A DNA stretch of 52,485 nt from a bacterium (GTDB taxonomy: Bacteria > Zixibacteria > MSB-5A5 > GN15 > FEB-12), in contig JAUWIB010000101.1 in NCBI GenBank assembly GCA_030605565.1, positions 1 to 52,485 of the forward strand, in the 5' to 3' direction. Under the pieces are notes generated by a model, which saw only the letters and a program-made list of their open reading frames with translations, was not told the origin of the DNA and made no database searches. Shown here in pieces: positions 42,702 to 52,104 of this stretch (positions are counted from its first letter, which is position 1; each line of letters begins with the position of its first letter). The position numbers and the translations under genes were made by a program.

Positions 42702-43026
42702 CCCACCTGTCGCTTCGCTTTAGGTGGGGTACCGTTTTGAAACCCGGACGAACGTCCGGGCCACCCAGCCGCGCTTCGCGCGCTTTCTTGTGACGGAGTC
42801 ATAAAAACACCACTTATGTCACCCTGAGCACTTTCCATAACGTCACCCTGAGCGGAGTCGAAGGGCAACACCTGTTGTAGTGGCAACGTCATACCTCGAC
42901 TCCGCTCGGCATGACGTCAAGGGCGGCACCATCGCCGGGATGCTACCCTATGTCTCGCCCGGTTACCACTCTCTCTCCTTCCCTTCTTGAGAAGGGCGCG
43001 CGAAGCGCGAAAAACAGGCTTGCCTG
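42702..43026. repeat. 325-base repeat cluster
   Basis: Units: 'cccacctgtcgc...aggtggggtacc' (42703-42733), 'cccggacgaacgtccgggccacccagcc' core (42743-42770), 'gtcaccctgagcggagtcgaaggg' core (42844-42868) with a facing 'cgactccgctc' near 42898, and 'aaacaggcttgcctgtcaaac' core near 43013-43032. No gene. Confidence 0.75.
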
Positions 43027-43242
43027 TCAAACCCCACACCCTCCAAAACCACAAAGAGGACAACTGAAACAGTTACCCAGCCGAACCATCCCCGCTCCGC
43101 AATCGGGACAGGTGGCGGCGTTGAGGTAGCTGTAGCCTTCCGATTCTGTAAGTGAACTCGTGACAGCATTTACGGGGTTGCCGCTGTAGTCCTCGGCCAG
43201 TTCCGCTCCGGGATATCCTTGTGCCAGGCCAGCCTCAATCAT
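43027..43242 (-). CDS. Zinc-ribbon microprotein resembling the C-terminus of B12-dependent ribonucleotide reductase
   Basis: Seventy-one residues. The last 28 hold a compact cysteine array 'CPDCGAGMVRLGNCFSCPLC' followed by 'GFGGCG', which is the pattern seen at the extreme C-terminus of class II (NrdJ) reductases, where the cysteines help re-reduce the active site. The first 40 residues are of no known family. It is clearly a gene: 'aaaggag' stands six bases before ATG 43242, and a strong promoter with a palindrome lies upstream. No reductase is in the window. It could be a detached redox partner or simply a small zinc-binding protein. Confidence 0.75.
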   Translation of the reverse strand: MIEAGLAQGYPGAELAEDYSGNPVNAVTSSLTESEGYSYLNAATCPDCGAGMVRLGNCFSCPLCGFGGCGV

Positions 43243-43288
43243 ATTGGTCTCCTTTCCAACATCTGCTGTAGATTATCGGCTCGGGATC

Positions 43289-43317
43289 AATATACTGCAC
43301 ATTTGTGCAGGCGTCAA
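43289..43317 (-). promoter_or_regulatory. Promoter with a perfect operator palindrome in its spacer
   Basis: Minus strand: 'TTGACG' (43317-43312), 17-base spacer, 'TATATT' (43294-43289). The spacer is almost wholly the perfect inverted repeat 'CTGCACA-aa-TGTGCAG' (43310-43295). It also fits CTG-N10-CAG, the spacing of the LexA box of Proteobacteria, though the centre differs. An A8 tract just upstream of the -35 could act as an UP element. The layout predicts tight repression of the microprotein gene. Confidence 0.75.
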
Positions 43318-43408
43318 GTGAAAAGTGACGATAAATCACTTTTTTTTCGGAGGGTTTATATGTTGTGGTTTAGGTGGTTAGGGGTACGAGATGTAGGGGG
43401 CGCGCTGG

Positions 43409-43533
43409 GTCATTCCGGCGAAAGCCGGAATCCAGTCTTGCAGGTTATCAAGCTAAAGTGGGCGGCGTATGTCTACATGCGCTGACGTGGAATCTGGCTT
43501 GACCGGATGGCAGATGTGGACATCTGCCACGCA
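43409..43533. repeat. Two palindromic units between the microprotein promoter and the pentapeptide gene
   Basis: 'gtcattccggcg-aa-agccggaatcca' core at 43409-43434 and 'ggcagatg-tgga-catctgcc' at 43509-43528. The first recurs at 25547 and 47688, the second belongs to the 'ggcagac' family. No gene lies between 43243 and 43542. Confidence 0.8.
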
Positions 43534-43542
43534 CAACTGCTA

Positions 43543-44580
<1,038 letters not shown>

Positions 44581-45100
44581 TTCACCACCCCTCAGAATGG
44601 ATTGTGATTTGTCTTTCTTTACCGAAAGTATCCGGGCAAACGGAGGTATTGTCAAGGACTGAGTTTTCACCCACCCGGCGCTCCGCTCTGGGTGGGGTAC
44701 CGGTCAAGGGGCAGACGGGGACGTCTGCCGCCCACAGAATGAGATTGCCGCGGTCACGCGAAACGCGCGACCTCGCAATGACGATTTGTACTGGTCGGCG
44801 ACCTCGCAATGACGGCTTCTGGGGTTCATCAACAAGCCCGAACGTCCGGGCCACCCAGCCAGCGGGCCTTGCGGTCAATTCTGAAGATTCGACCGCAAGA
44901 CACTAGCCGTCGAGTTTTAAGAACCCTTTCTCATCGAATTACGTTATATTAGTGCCGGTGGATCTGCGACCTTCAGCGGTTGCTAATGAACGGGCATGCA
45001 GAGGTCCGATGATTACCGCTGCGGCGTAAGGTGCGGAACAACAAGGGATTACAGCCTGCCCTCAACGGCGGTTCAGGGAATGAAAGGATAGCCGATATCT
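44581..45100. repeat. 520-base gap with repeats upstream of lon
   Basis: From the left: 'cccacccggcg...gctctgggtggggtacc' (44671-44702), 'gggcagac-gggg-acgtctgccgccca' core (44709-44735), right halves of the 'cgtcattgcgag' family (44741-44783 and 44793-44814) and 'gaacgtccgggccacccagcc' (44842-44862). The remaining stretch to 45100 is unassigned lon leader; a 'ttatatta' near 44944 could be part of its promoter, but no matching -35 is seen. Confidence 0.75.
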
Positions 45101-47596
45101 ATGAAAATGGCATCAGATATACTAATCAAGAGCCGGTACCGAATACCCCTGGTGACAGAAGGCCCAACGGAGGACTTCCCGCTATTGCGTCTTCGGATGG
45201 CAGTGCTGTTTCCACTCAATCTGCTGACCATCCAGGTGCGACGCAAAGAAACCCTCCAATTGATCAGCGATTGTCACTCCAAGGAGCAGCAATTCGTTGC
45301 CTCATTCTCGCCCTACCCGGACGATGAGAACGAGCCGTCACCTGTCCATCGAATGGCTACTTTGGCCACAGTGCGCGACTGTCGCGAGGCGCCCGGCGGG
45401 TCGCTGCTGGTGACTATTGAAGGACTCAAGAGAATCGCCATAACCAAAGTCTCCGGCTCAGACGCCTATTCAACCGCAACCGTCCAGGATTTGGAACTGG
45501 ATAGCAGTGATCCCAAGAGCCATCGGGGACGGATGGATGCTGTCATCACTATGGTCGACGAAATCACGCGGCTCGACCCAAGCTACTCGGCCGAGTTGGT
45601 TTTTATTCTGAAAGCTATCGAGAACGATCCTTCCCTCCTGGCCGACCGGGTCGCCTCGTTCTTCCATTTCCCTCTGGCGTGGAAACAGGAACTTCTCGAG
45701 GCTGTCGATTTGCAACTCCGCTACGGTCTCATGTTAGGATACCTTGATCGGGTTCTGACACACGCCGGAGCTTTGCGCACAGTAAGCTATCAGGGGCGGT
45801 CGGATGGGCAACCCCGGCCGTTTATCCCCTGGCAGCCGGCGCGTGGGCAGCAGCCGTATCTTGAGCCTGACAACGGTCAGGCCGAGGAAGCGTTTCGCGT
45901 TCGGGAAGTGATCAGTAATTCTCCGCACCTGCCTCCGGAGGTGAAAGCGCGGGCTACTATCGAAGTTGACCGGCTGTCGCGGCTGTCGTCGGCCTCGGCT
46001 GAGTACGGTGTCACCAAAAACTATCTCGACTGGATTCTCGCCCTGCCGTGGGGGAAAGTCACCCCGGAGAATTACGAGATTCCCGAGGTCGAGCGAATCA
46101 TCAGCACCGACTACTTCGGCCCGACCAGCATCAAAGAGCAGATTCTACAACGACTGTCGGTGCGCAAGCTATCCGGCGGTATAGATGAAGGTCCGACCCT
46201 CTGTCTGGTCGGTGCGCCGGGAACCGGCAAAGCGTCGTTGGCCAAAGCGATTGCCCGTTCACTGGGCAAGGAGTTCATTCGTATCTCCGTCGGCGGTATT
46301 TCCGAAGTGTCCGAGATCAAGGGCATGCCGCGGACTTTTCTCGGCGCTCAGCCCGGCAAGATTGTCAGGGCGATGAAGGACGCAGGTTCGTGCGATCCGG
46401 TGATTCTGATCGAGGACATAGATTACTTCAATCTGGATAACAAATCCTCGGTCAACATGGCGCTGTTGGAAGCTGTTGACACGCGCTTCAACTCACGTTT
46501 CATAGACAGCTATCTGGGGGTGCCTTTTGATCTGAGTAAGGTGTTCTTTATCTGCTCGGTGCGCGCCTTCGAGGAAATCCCGGAGCAGTTCATTCCGCGC
46601 TTTGAACTAATGGAGATCCCCGGTTACATCGAGCGCGAGAAGATCGTCATCACCAAAAAATATATCATCCCTACCCTTCTCAAGAAGCATGGACTGCGCA
46701 AATCCGAGTTCAAGATTTCGGAGAAAACGCTGGCCTGCATCATTTCCAACTACACGCAAGAGGCCGGCTTGCTGGGCTTCTCGCAGCAGATCGAGAAAAT
46801 CTGCCGCAAGATGGCTTTGGAAAAAGCGCAGGGGAAGCGCAAATTCTGGACGATTAGCGAGAAAAGCCTCGAGTCGTTTCTCGGCTCGCCGGTGTTCATC
46901 CCGGAGAAGGCCGAAAAAGTTCCCGAGATCGGCACAGCCACCGGGCTGGCCTGGACCGGCGCCGGGGGGGATCTGATGTTTATCGAGGGGCTCAAGATGA
47001 AAGGGGAGGGGTCCATCACCACCACCGGGTCGCTGGGCGAGGTGATGAAAGAGTCGATCCAGGCGGCGCACTCCTACGTACGCTCCAAGTCCGATATGCT
47101 GGGGATCGATACTGCCGATTTCAATGAATTCGATATCCACATCCACTTTCCTTCCGGCGCGATTCCCAAGGATGGGCCCTCGGCCGGCGTGACGGTTTGT
47201 CTGGTGATTGCATCGGTGATGGCGGAGCGACCTATTCGCAATGACATAGCTATGACCGGTGAGGTCACGCTGCGTGGCAAAGTGCTGCCGGTAGGCGGTA
47301 CCAAAGAGAAAATATCGGCTGCCTATCGCGCCGGTATCTTCCACGTCGTACTGCCCAAGGAAAACCAAAAAGACCTCAAAGAGATCCCCAAAGAGATTCA
47401 GCGCAAAACGAAATTCACTTTTATCGAGCGCGTCGATGAGTTGTTCGAAATCTGTCTGCTGAATTTCACGCCGTCATCGCACACACTGGAGAAGCTTTTC
47501 GCCGAAGAGATCGAGAAGGCGAAGAAGAAGAAGTCAGCCAGGAAACCGGCCAAAAAGAAGAGCCGCCCCAAAGCCGCCAAACCGCGGAAGAAGTAG
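45101..47596 (+). CDS. Lon-family protease paralogue with eroded AAA+ motifs and a basic tail
   Basis: An 831-residue protein with the full Lon plan: LAN substrate domain (1-215), AAA+ (365-600) and S16 protease (610-790). The protease dyad is intact: Ser694 in 'KDGPSAGVT' and Lys735 in '[15 protein letters not shown]'. The ATPase is not. Walker A reads 'GAPGTGKAS' (Thr to Ala378). Walker B reads 'ILIEDIDYF' instead of LLDEIDK. Sensor 1 Asn is lost ('ICSVRAF'), and the sensor 2 Arg of 'AGVR' is Leu558 ('AGLLGFSQQ'). The Arg finger (R500) and pore aromatic ('RTFLG') remain. Residues 806-831 form a Lys/Arg tail ('[13 protein letters not shown]'). ATP-dependent unfolding may be weak or lost. ATG 45101 or 45107. 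Confidence 0.92.
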   Translation: MKMASDILIKSRYRIPLVTEGPTEDFPLLRLRMAVLFPLNLLTIQVRRKETLQLISDCHSKEQQFVASFSPYPDDENEPSPVHRMATLATVRDCREAPGGSLLVTIEGLKRIAITKVSGSDAYSTATVQDLELDSSDPKSHRGRMDAVITMVDEITRLDPSYSAELVFILKAIENDPSLLADRVASFFHFPLAWKQELLEAVDLQLRYGLMLGYLDRVLTHAGALRTVSYQGRSDGQPRPFIPWQPARGQQPYLEPDNGQAEEAFRVREVISNSPHLPPEVKARATIEVDRLSRLSSASAEYGVTKNYLDWILALPWGKVTPENYEIPEVERIISTDYFGPTSIKEQILQRLSVRKLSGGIDEGPTLCLVGAPGTGKASLAKAIARSLGKEFIRISVGGISEVSEIKGMPRTFLGAQPGKIVRAMKDAGSCDPVILIEDIDYFNLDNKSSVNMALLEAVDTRFNSRFIDSYLGVPFDLSKVFFICSVRAFEEIPEQFIPRFELMEIPGYIEREKIVITKKYIIPTLLKKHGLRKSEFKISEKTLACIISNYTQEAGLLGFSQQIEKICRKMALEKAQGKRKFWTISEKSLESFLGSPVFIPEKAEKVPEIGTATGLAWTGAGGDLMFIEGLKMKGEGSITTTGSLGEVMKESIQAAHSYVRSKSDMLGIDTADFNEFDIHIHFPSGAIPKDGPSAGVTVCLVIASVMAERPIRNDIAMTGEVTLRGKVLPVGGTKEKISAAYRAGIFHVVLPKENQKDLKEIPKEIQRKTKFTFIERVDELFEICLLNFTPSSHTLEKLFAEEIEKAKKKKSARKPAKKKSRPKAAKPRKK

Positions 47597-47624
47597 GGGG
47601 GTGAAAGTTTCTCATCTAGTCCAA

Positions 47625-47758
47625 GTAGGTCAGGAGCGAGCCTGTCCTGAGCGGAGTCGAAGGGCGTTCCTGACGACACCGAAGCACGTCATTCCTGCGA
47701 AAGCAGGAATCCAGTATCCTCCGCAATACGGATGGATTTCCGCGTCCGCGGGAATGAC
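47625..47758. repeat. Repeat cluster between lon and the propeller gene
   Basis: 'gtaggtcaggagc...cctgacg' (47625-47674) interrupted by 'cctgagcggagtcgaaggg' (47646-47664), then 'gtcattcctgcg-aa-agcaggaatcca' core (47688-47713) and a right arm 'gcgggaatgac' (47748-47758). The gap separates two convergent genes. Confidence 0.8.
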
Positions 47759-47777
47759 AGAGAAGAACCGCCGCTCC

Positions 47778-49001
47778 CTACTCCCGCCAGGTCGGACCAA
47801 CCATCGGTGGTTCGCCGCCGGTGAACATGAAGTCGACTAAGTAAACCAGGTCTGAGATGTCGTTGACGAAGTCGCCATTGATATTGGCTCGCCACTTAGG
47901 GTGAGGCGGTTCGTCTCCGCCGGTGAAGTACCAGTCCACCATCATGACCAGGTCCCCGATGTCGACGGTGAAGCTGCCGTCCAGATCACCGGGTACATAG
48001 TTGAAGTCCAGGTGAACCGGCCCGTCGCCGAGGGTAAACCTGTCAAGAATCGATCCGGCCGAATCGATCGGAGTAACAAAATCCGACATTCCCCCGACAA
48101 ATACAGTTGAATCCTGGTACGCGACCGCCATCATGCAACCAGAATCGACAACCAGGGGATTGGCCGGGCCGTGCAGCAAGTCTCCGGTGAGAGCATGGTA
48201 GGTGTAAACATAGCCGTCACCGACCCAGCCGCCTGCGGCCAGATAGCCGATATCTTCGAGGCTGATGGCTAACTGTCCGGGCGAACCTCCGACTGCTATA
48301 CTGTCGACAACGCTGTTAGTGGTCGGATCGATAACATAGACGATGCCGAACTTCGACCAGTAGTCACCGGTGCAGATGACATGGATGCGTCCCAACCGAT
48401 CGGTGGCAAGGTACTGCGGGTTCATGCCGACGTTGATGTCGAGGAGTTTCTGGTCGGTGTGAGTGTCATACACAGCCACTTTGCCCTGTCCGTACTGGTA
48501 AGTGTCCCAGTCAAACGCTGAGATCGCCACGTAAACCTTGAAGTCATGGATGATGACACCCTCGGGCGAAGTGCCGATCGGTGTTTCATCGACTACGCTG
48601 CCGGTGGCCATGTCCAGTTTCATCAAACTGTGGTTTGCGAAGCTGCTGACATAAGCGTACCGGCTGTCCAGGAACGCCATCCAAAACGGATTGGAGGCAG
48701 CGCCTGTGCTGATGAATCCAACTGTAGCTACACTGTTCAAATCCACTATCTGAATCTCGTCGGTGCCCGAGCAGACTATGTAAGCCAAAGTGTCATGTAC
48801 TACTACCTGATTCGGGTACGAAAACAAATCCGAGCCGAGCGGCAAAAGGTTGTTGGTCACCTGGCCGCTTTTCAGATCAATTCGCGAAAGCGTTTCTCCG
48901 ACGGTGTTGGCAACCCATGCCGTCGGCTCAGCCGCCGGCAGATTGTACGCCAGGACCAACAGCAAAAGAGCTGTCAGGCAGAATAAGCGCCAGATGGGCA
49001 T
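47778..49001 (-). CDS. Secreted YVTN-type beta-propeller with C-terminal dockerin-like repeats, BtuG-like
   Basis: About 407 residues. A signal peptide opens at ATG 49001 ('MPIWRLFCLTALLLLVLAY'); no lipobox is seen. Seven YncE/YVTN-like blades follow ('AWVANTVGETLSRIDLKSG', 'VDLNSVATVGFISTG', 'AVYDTHTDQKLLDINVG', 'YVIDPTTNSVVDSIAVGG'). The last 65 residues hold two dockerin-like calcium repeats ('GDLDGSFTVDIGDLVMMVD' and 'NGDFVNDISDLVYLVDFMF'). It follows the btuB-like gene in the same direction and under the same B12 riboswitch. In Bacteroides, a propeller of this class (BtuG) captures B12 for BtuB. The analogy is inference, but position and fold agree. The dockerin units may anchor it at the surface. 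Confidence 0.85.
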   Translation of the reverse strand: MPIWRLFCLTALLLLVLAYNLPAAEPTAWVANTVGETLSRIDLKSGQVTNNLLPLGSDLFSYPNQVVVHDTLAYIVCSGTDEIQIVDLNSVATVGFISTGAASNPFWMAFLDSRYAYVSSFANHSLMKLDMATGSVVDETPIGTSPEGVIIHDFKVYVAISAFDWDTYQYGQGKVAVYDTHTDQKLLDINVGMNPQYLATDRLGRIHVICTGDYWSKFGIVYVIDPTTNSVVDSIAVGGSPGQLAISLEDIGYLAAGGWVGDGYVYTYHALTGDLLHGPANPLVVDSGCMMAVAYQDSTVFVGGMSDFVTPIDSAGSILDRFTLGDGPVHLDFNYVPGDLDGSFTVDIGDLVMMVDWYFTGGDEPPHPKWRANINGDFVNDISDLVYLVDFMFTGGEPPMVGPTWRE

Positions 49002-49058
49002 GGTTGAATCACTGAGCCTTGGAGTGGTGGCCCGGACATTTAGGCTTGATGAGTTTCT

Positions 49059-49173
49059 CGTCATTGCGAGCGACCGAAGACACTCGTGTCGTAGGGAGCG
49101 CGGCAATCTCTTACGCCAAGTCTGCCAACGAATTGAGATTGCCACGACCAGCTTCGCCGGTCTCGCAATGACG
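49059..49173. repeat. Palindromic repeat, 'cgtcattgcgag' family, full unit
   Basis: Starts 'cgtcattgcgag' and ends 'ctcgcaatgacg', an exact 12-base inverted pair. It lies between btuB and the propeller gene and has no stop codon in the frame of the latter. As RNA it would form a long hairpin between the two cistrons and could set their expression ratio. Confidence 0.85.
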
Positions 49174-49225
49174 AGGGCACGAGCTTTTTCAACAAGCCCA
49201 TTTGTTGTAGTTAAGGTGTGGTTGT

Positions 49226-51562
49226 TCATTTCTTCCGTTCCTTCGGTGTAAAGGTGAGTTTCATGCCGAGGCTGTATTCCCGACCCGACATAGGATGCTT
49301 GGAGATCAGGACGTATTCTTCATCTCCTGCATTGCGCAGCCGACCGTCAAGTTGTAGACGCCAGCGAGAAGTAAGGTTTACCTGTGTCCCCAAACCTACC
49401 TCCTGAAGCGTGTAGCCATCGTACCATTTTTCGTTGCCGCTCAGAGCGTACCGTCGAGCGACCCGGCGCACGCGATAGGATGCAAAGGCAAGGCGGTGAT
49501 TCAATCGGATCCCCAAAGTGGTAACGTACCTCGGGGAATAGGTTAACCACTTGTCATAGCTGTTATGACCGGGTTGCTTATTGAGGGCGTGAGTAATACT
49601 GTTGCCATAAGAGATAACCAGCCGCTCTTTCCACAGCTTGAGGGTGATGAAGTCCTCATGTCCTGTTATGCGGACGGCGCCGAGATTGACCGGCTTGAAA
49701 ACACCCTGGGGGCCGCTTCGGACCCACTCTACCAGGTCCTCGACATTCTTGCGATAAACGGTGATGCCGGCCGAGAACTCAAACTGCTCGGTGCGGCCGG
49801 TCAGTTCGATACCTCCGTCAAGATGTCGGGAGCGTTCCGGTCTGAGATCGGGGTTCCCCTCAGAGCGGGCGTCGCCTTTCCAGAACAGGGCGTTGATCGA
49901 CGGCAACCTGAGCGACTCTCCCCAGGCCGCTCTGGCTACGAACCGAAGTCGCTCCCCTCGTGAAACCGTGACGCCGAACCGGGGCGACCAGGACTTGGTG
50001 CGGACGGTCTGCCGCGGTTTCTCCCACGGATACCGAGGAGCGGTTTTCTCCGGTGCGGTGGTGGCGTTATCGTATCTCAGCGCCGCCGACAGGGTAACGT
50101 CATCAAGCAGTCTCGTCCAGGATAGATCGAAAGGATGTCGGTCCAGGACAAAGGCCGAGTAGGTACGGCGCACCGTTATGCCGGAACCGTTCAGTTCCCT
50201 CAGGTAGTCGACATGATTCAGGACGTCGCGTTGATACTGAGCGCCCCACTCGAGCAGATTGTGCTTCAGTAAGCGGCACTCGATATCCGCCCGGATATCC
50301 AGGATGTCGTTGGTGAAGCGGGTATCGAACTGGTTTGTCGATTTCGCGTGGAGATCGCGAAATCGTTGCTCGTAGCGTGACAAACCGCCGGTGAGCCGGG
50401 CTTTCAACCGTGATGAAAACGATCGTTGCAGCGTAAGACCGGCCAGCACGCGATCGTCTTCACGGAGCGCGTACTGGTTGGGTTCCGAAGCACTACCGGG
50501 CAGGCCATTTTCACTCTCGTAGACTTGCAGCGAGTAGCTGACCCTGGTCCGGTCAGGGGTCCAGAGACCGGAGAGAAAGTAGTTGCGTGATTCGCTGCGG
50601 TTGTTGATCCGAGTACCCCGGTACACCGTTCCATCGGGTGAAATGTGGTAGTCGTAGTCAAAATCACCATCCGATGAACTCGCACTGTAGGCAATACGGT
50701 ACGTTTCCTTATCGAGGCGAAGCGGGTTGACCAGGGTGATCACGTGACGTCGGGTATCCCATTGGCCGAGATGGTTCTCCGTCTCAACGAATGACGGTTC
50801 TTGCAGCGTGGTTGGTTGCGTGATAATGTTGACCACTCCCCCGATTGCCCCCGGTCCAAACTGTGCCGAAGCGCCGCTCTTGTACAGTTCGATCCGCTGC
50901 ACCATCTCCACCGGCACACTGCTGAGGTCAGCCTCACCGCTGCCGGACGGATTGATTTTATGCCCGTCCAGAAGCACCAGCACCTGCTTCGGGGAACTTC
51001 CCCTGATACGAATCCGGGTCGGACCGCCCGGTCCGGTCCGCTCTACCTGGACACCTTCGACCGATTCAAGCAGTTCGGGAAGATCACTCGGACGGCTGTC
51101 CTCAATCTGTTGTCGGTCGATAATCGTCACATCCCCATGCAACTCCGGTCGCCTGGCCGAGACCGTTATACCCCGCACCGGGTAGATCTTCCGCTCCAGT
51201 GTGACCCGCACGTGGCGGGTGACATCAACCACCAGATCAATCTCGATCACTTTCCCGATTTGATAGCCGGGAGCAGTGACCCGTAGATGGTAAACACCTA
51301 AGGGGATATTGTCGAAAGCGAAGTTCCCCCGGTCGTCGGCAGCAACCTGGTACGAAGTGCCTTCCAGTTGTACAACGGCGCCTGCTATCGGACTGCCGTC
51401 CTGCTGATCGATAACCAACCCTCTCAGCCGGGTGTTCGATTGTGCCTGAAGATCGTCAGCAACAAACAGCAGTGACAAAACAGCGAATGCCACCAGAACG
51501 AGTAGATTGTTGCCACGATTGCGGTTAGAGACCGTAGGTCGAAACCCCTGTGGTTTCGACAT
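49226..51562 (-). CDS. btuB: TonB-dependent outer-membrane receptor, BtuB-like (vitamin B12 uptake)
   Basis: From ATG 51562 about 778 residues: signal peptide ('LLVLVAFAVLSLLFVADDLQAQ'), a carboxypeptidase-regulatory-like beta-sandwich ('LRGLVIDQQDGSPIAGAVV'), a TonB-box-like 'GITVSARRPE', the plug ('DLPELLESVEGVQVERTG', 'IRGSSPKQVLVLLDGHKI', 'GPGAIGGVVNIIT') and the 22-strand barrel ending 'YSLGMKLTFTPKERKK'. The cobalamin riboswitch upstream fixes B12 as the likely substrate. The start is unsure: ATG 51562 lies in a dispersed repeat, while ATG 51799, just after the riboswitch and with 'gagggt' upstream, is in frame but would put about 80 repeat-encoded residues before the signal peptide. 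The propeller gene follows. Confidence 0.9.
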   Translation of the reverse strand: MSKPQGFRPTVSNRNRGNNLLVLVAFAVLSLLFVADDLQAQSNTRLRGLVIDQQDGSPIAGAVVQLEGTSYQVAADDRGNFAFDNIPLGVYHLRVTAPGYQIGKVIEIDLVVDVTRHVRVTLERKIYPVRGITVSARRPELHGDVTIIDRQQIEDSRPSDLPELLESVEGVQVERTGPGGPTRIRIRGSSPKQVLVLLDGHKINPSGSGEADLSSVPVEMVQRIELYKSGASAQFGPGAIGGVVNIITQPTTLQEPSFVETENHLGQWDTRRHVITLVNPLRLDKETYRIAYSASSSDGDFDYDYHISPDGTVYRGTRINNRSESRNYFLSGLWTPDRTRVSYSLQVYESENGLPGSASEPNQYALREDDRVLAGLTLQRSFSSRLKARLTGGLSRYEQRFRDLHAKSTNQFDTRFTNDILDIRADIECRLLKHNLLEWGAQYQRDVLNHVDYLRELNGSGITVRRTYSAFVLDRHPFDLSWTRLLDDVTLSAALRYDNATTAPEKTAPRYPWEKPRQTVRTKSWSPRFGVTVSRGERLRFVARAAWGESLRLPSINALFWKGDARSEGNPDLRPERSRHLDGGIELTGRTEQFEFSAGITVYRKNVEDLVEWVRSGPQGVFKPVNLGAVRITGHEDFITLKLWKERLVISYGNSITHALNKQPGHNSYDKWLTYSPRYVTTLGIRLNHRLAFASYRVRRVARRYALSGNEKWYDGYTLQEVGLGTQVNLTSRWRLQLDGRLRNAGDEEYVLISKHPMSGREYSLGMKLTFTPKERKK

Positions 51563-51605
51563 CACGCGCTTGGCGTGATTCTTTGGCTTTGTCTTGGTGG
51601 TCGTA
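51534..51605. repeat. Repeat at the 5' end of btuB, left copy of a repeated pair
   Basis: 'gtcgaaacccctgtggtttcgac' core at 51538-51560 followed by 'gattctttggctttgtcttggtgg' core (51579-51602). Almost the same sequence recurs at 52105-52188, so two copies flank the riboswitch. Two more units between 51640 and 51740 belong to the 'cttgcctgtcgaaac' and 'ccttcgactgcgctcagg' families. Confidence 0.8.
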
Positions 51606-51874
51606 GGTGTGATCACGTGGCGCACGAGGGCGTACACCACGCACAAAGAGGTGGCATGCCTGTCGAAACCTCGCCCTTCGACTGCGCTCAGGACGACACG
51701 GTCAAGCCGTGTTTCTTGCCCTTCGGGGCAGGGGGTTCGACCTACAAAACTAACGGGAGTTGACAGAGATTCCGGGCTGATTACAAAATGCCGCCGCATG
51801 ACGTACCCTCGGCTGCCACCGGCGACGGGATGATACCTGTCAGCCCGCGCTGACGGCAACGAACAAAGATGAGA

Positions 51875-52033
51875 TTGTGGCAGGTTTCCTGGCTTGGGCT
51901 TCAAACCTCCGGCAAGCGCCTTCCCCGTCAATGACGAGTGGCTTCGGGCCTGCGGAGTAGCCCTTACAGTAGCGGGGCTGCGACGGCTTCGCACCGTCTT
52001 CCCTATTATCCGTCCCGATGGACGGCACCACAA
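51875..52033 (-). promoter_or_regulatory. Cobalamin (adenosylcobalamin) riboswitch
   Basis: On the minus strand the conserved parts appear in order. Stem P1 is 'ttgtgg' (52033-52028) with 'ccacaa' (51880-51875). Then come 'gggaagacggtgcgaagccg', 'gcagccccgctactgtaagg', 'gccactcgtcattgacgggg' followed by 'aaggc', and the B12 box 'agccaggaaacctgcc' (51894-51879). A hairpin 'gtcagc...gctgac' (51854-51839) follows, then 'gagggt' at 51810-51805 before ATG 51799. No T-run is seen, so control of translation is more likely than termination. It regulates the btuB-like receptor and, through it, the propeller. Confidence 0.95.
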
Positions 52034-52042
52034 CGTTTGAAG

Positions 52043-52073
52043 GTAATAACGCTCGCTAACCGGGGAATGTCAA
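52043..52073 (-). promoter_or_regulatory. Probable promoter of the riboswitch/btuB transcript
   Basis: Minus strand: 'TTGACA' (52073-52068) and 'TATTAC' (52048-52043) with a rather long 19-base spacer. Transcription would begin near 52036, three bases before the first base of stem P1, which supports the assignment. Confidence 0.6.
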
Positions 52074-52104
52074 ACTGTTTTATTATGTGGGCGAGTCTTC
52101 TAAC

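Noticed and set aside
43295-43310. Calling the palindrome a LexA box
   Set aside because: Only the CTG-N10-CAG spacing fits; the centre differs and LexA sites of this lineage are unknown to me, so it is reported as an unassigned operator.
43321-43348. Plus-strand terminator (8-bp AT-rich stem with T-run)
   Set aside because: No plus-strand gene lies upstream and the stem is weak; the A-tract is better read as an UP element for the minus-strand promoter.
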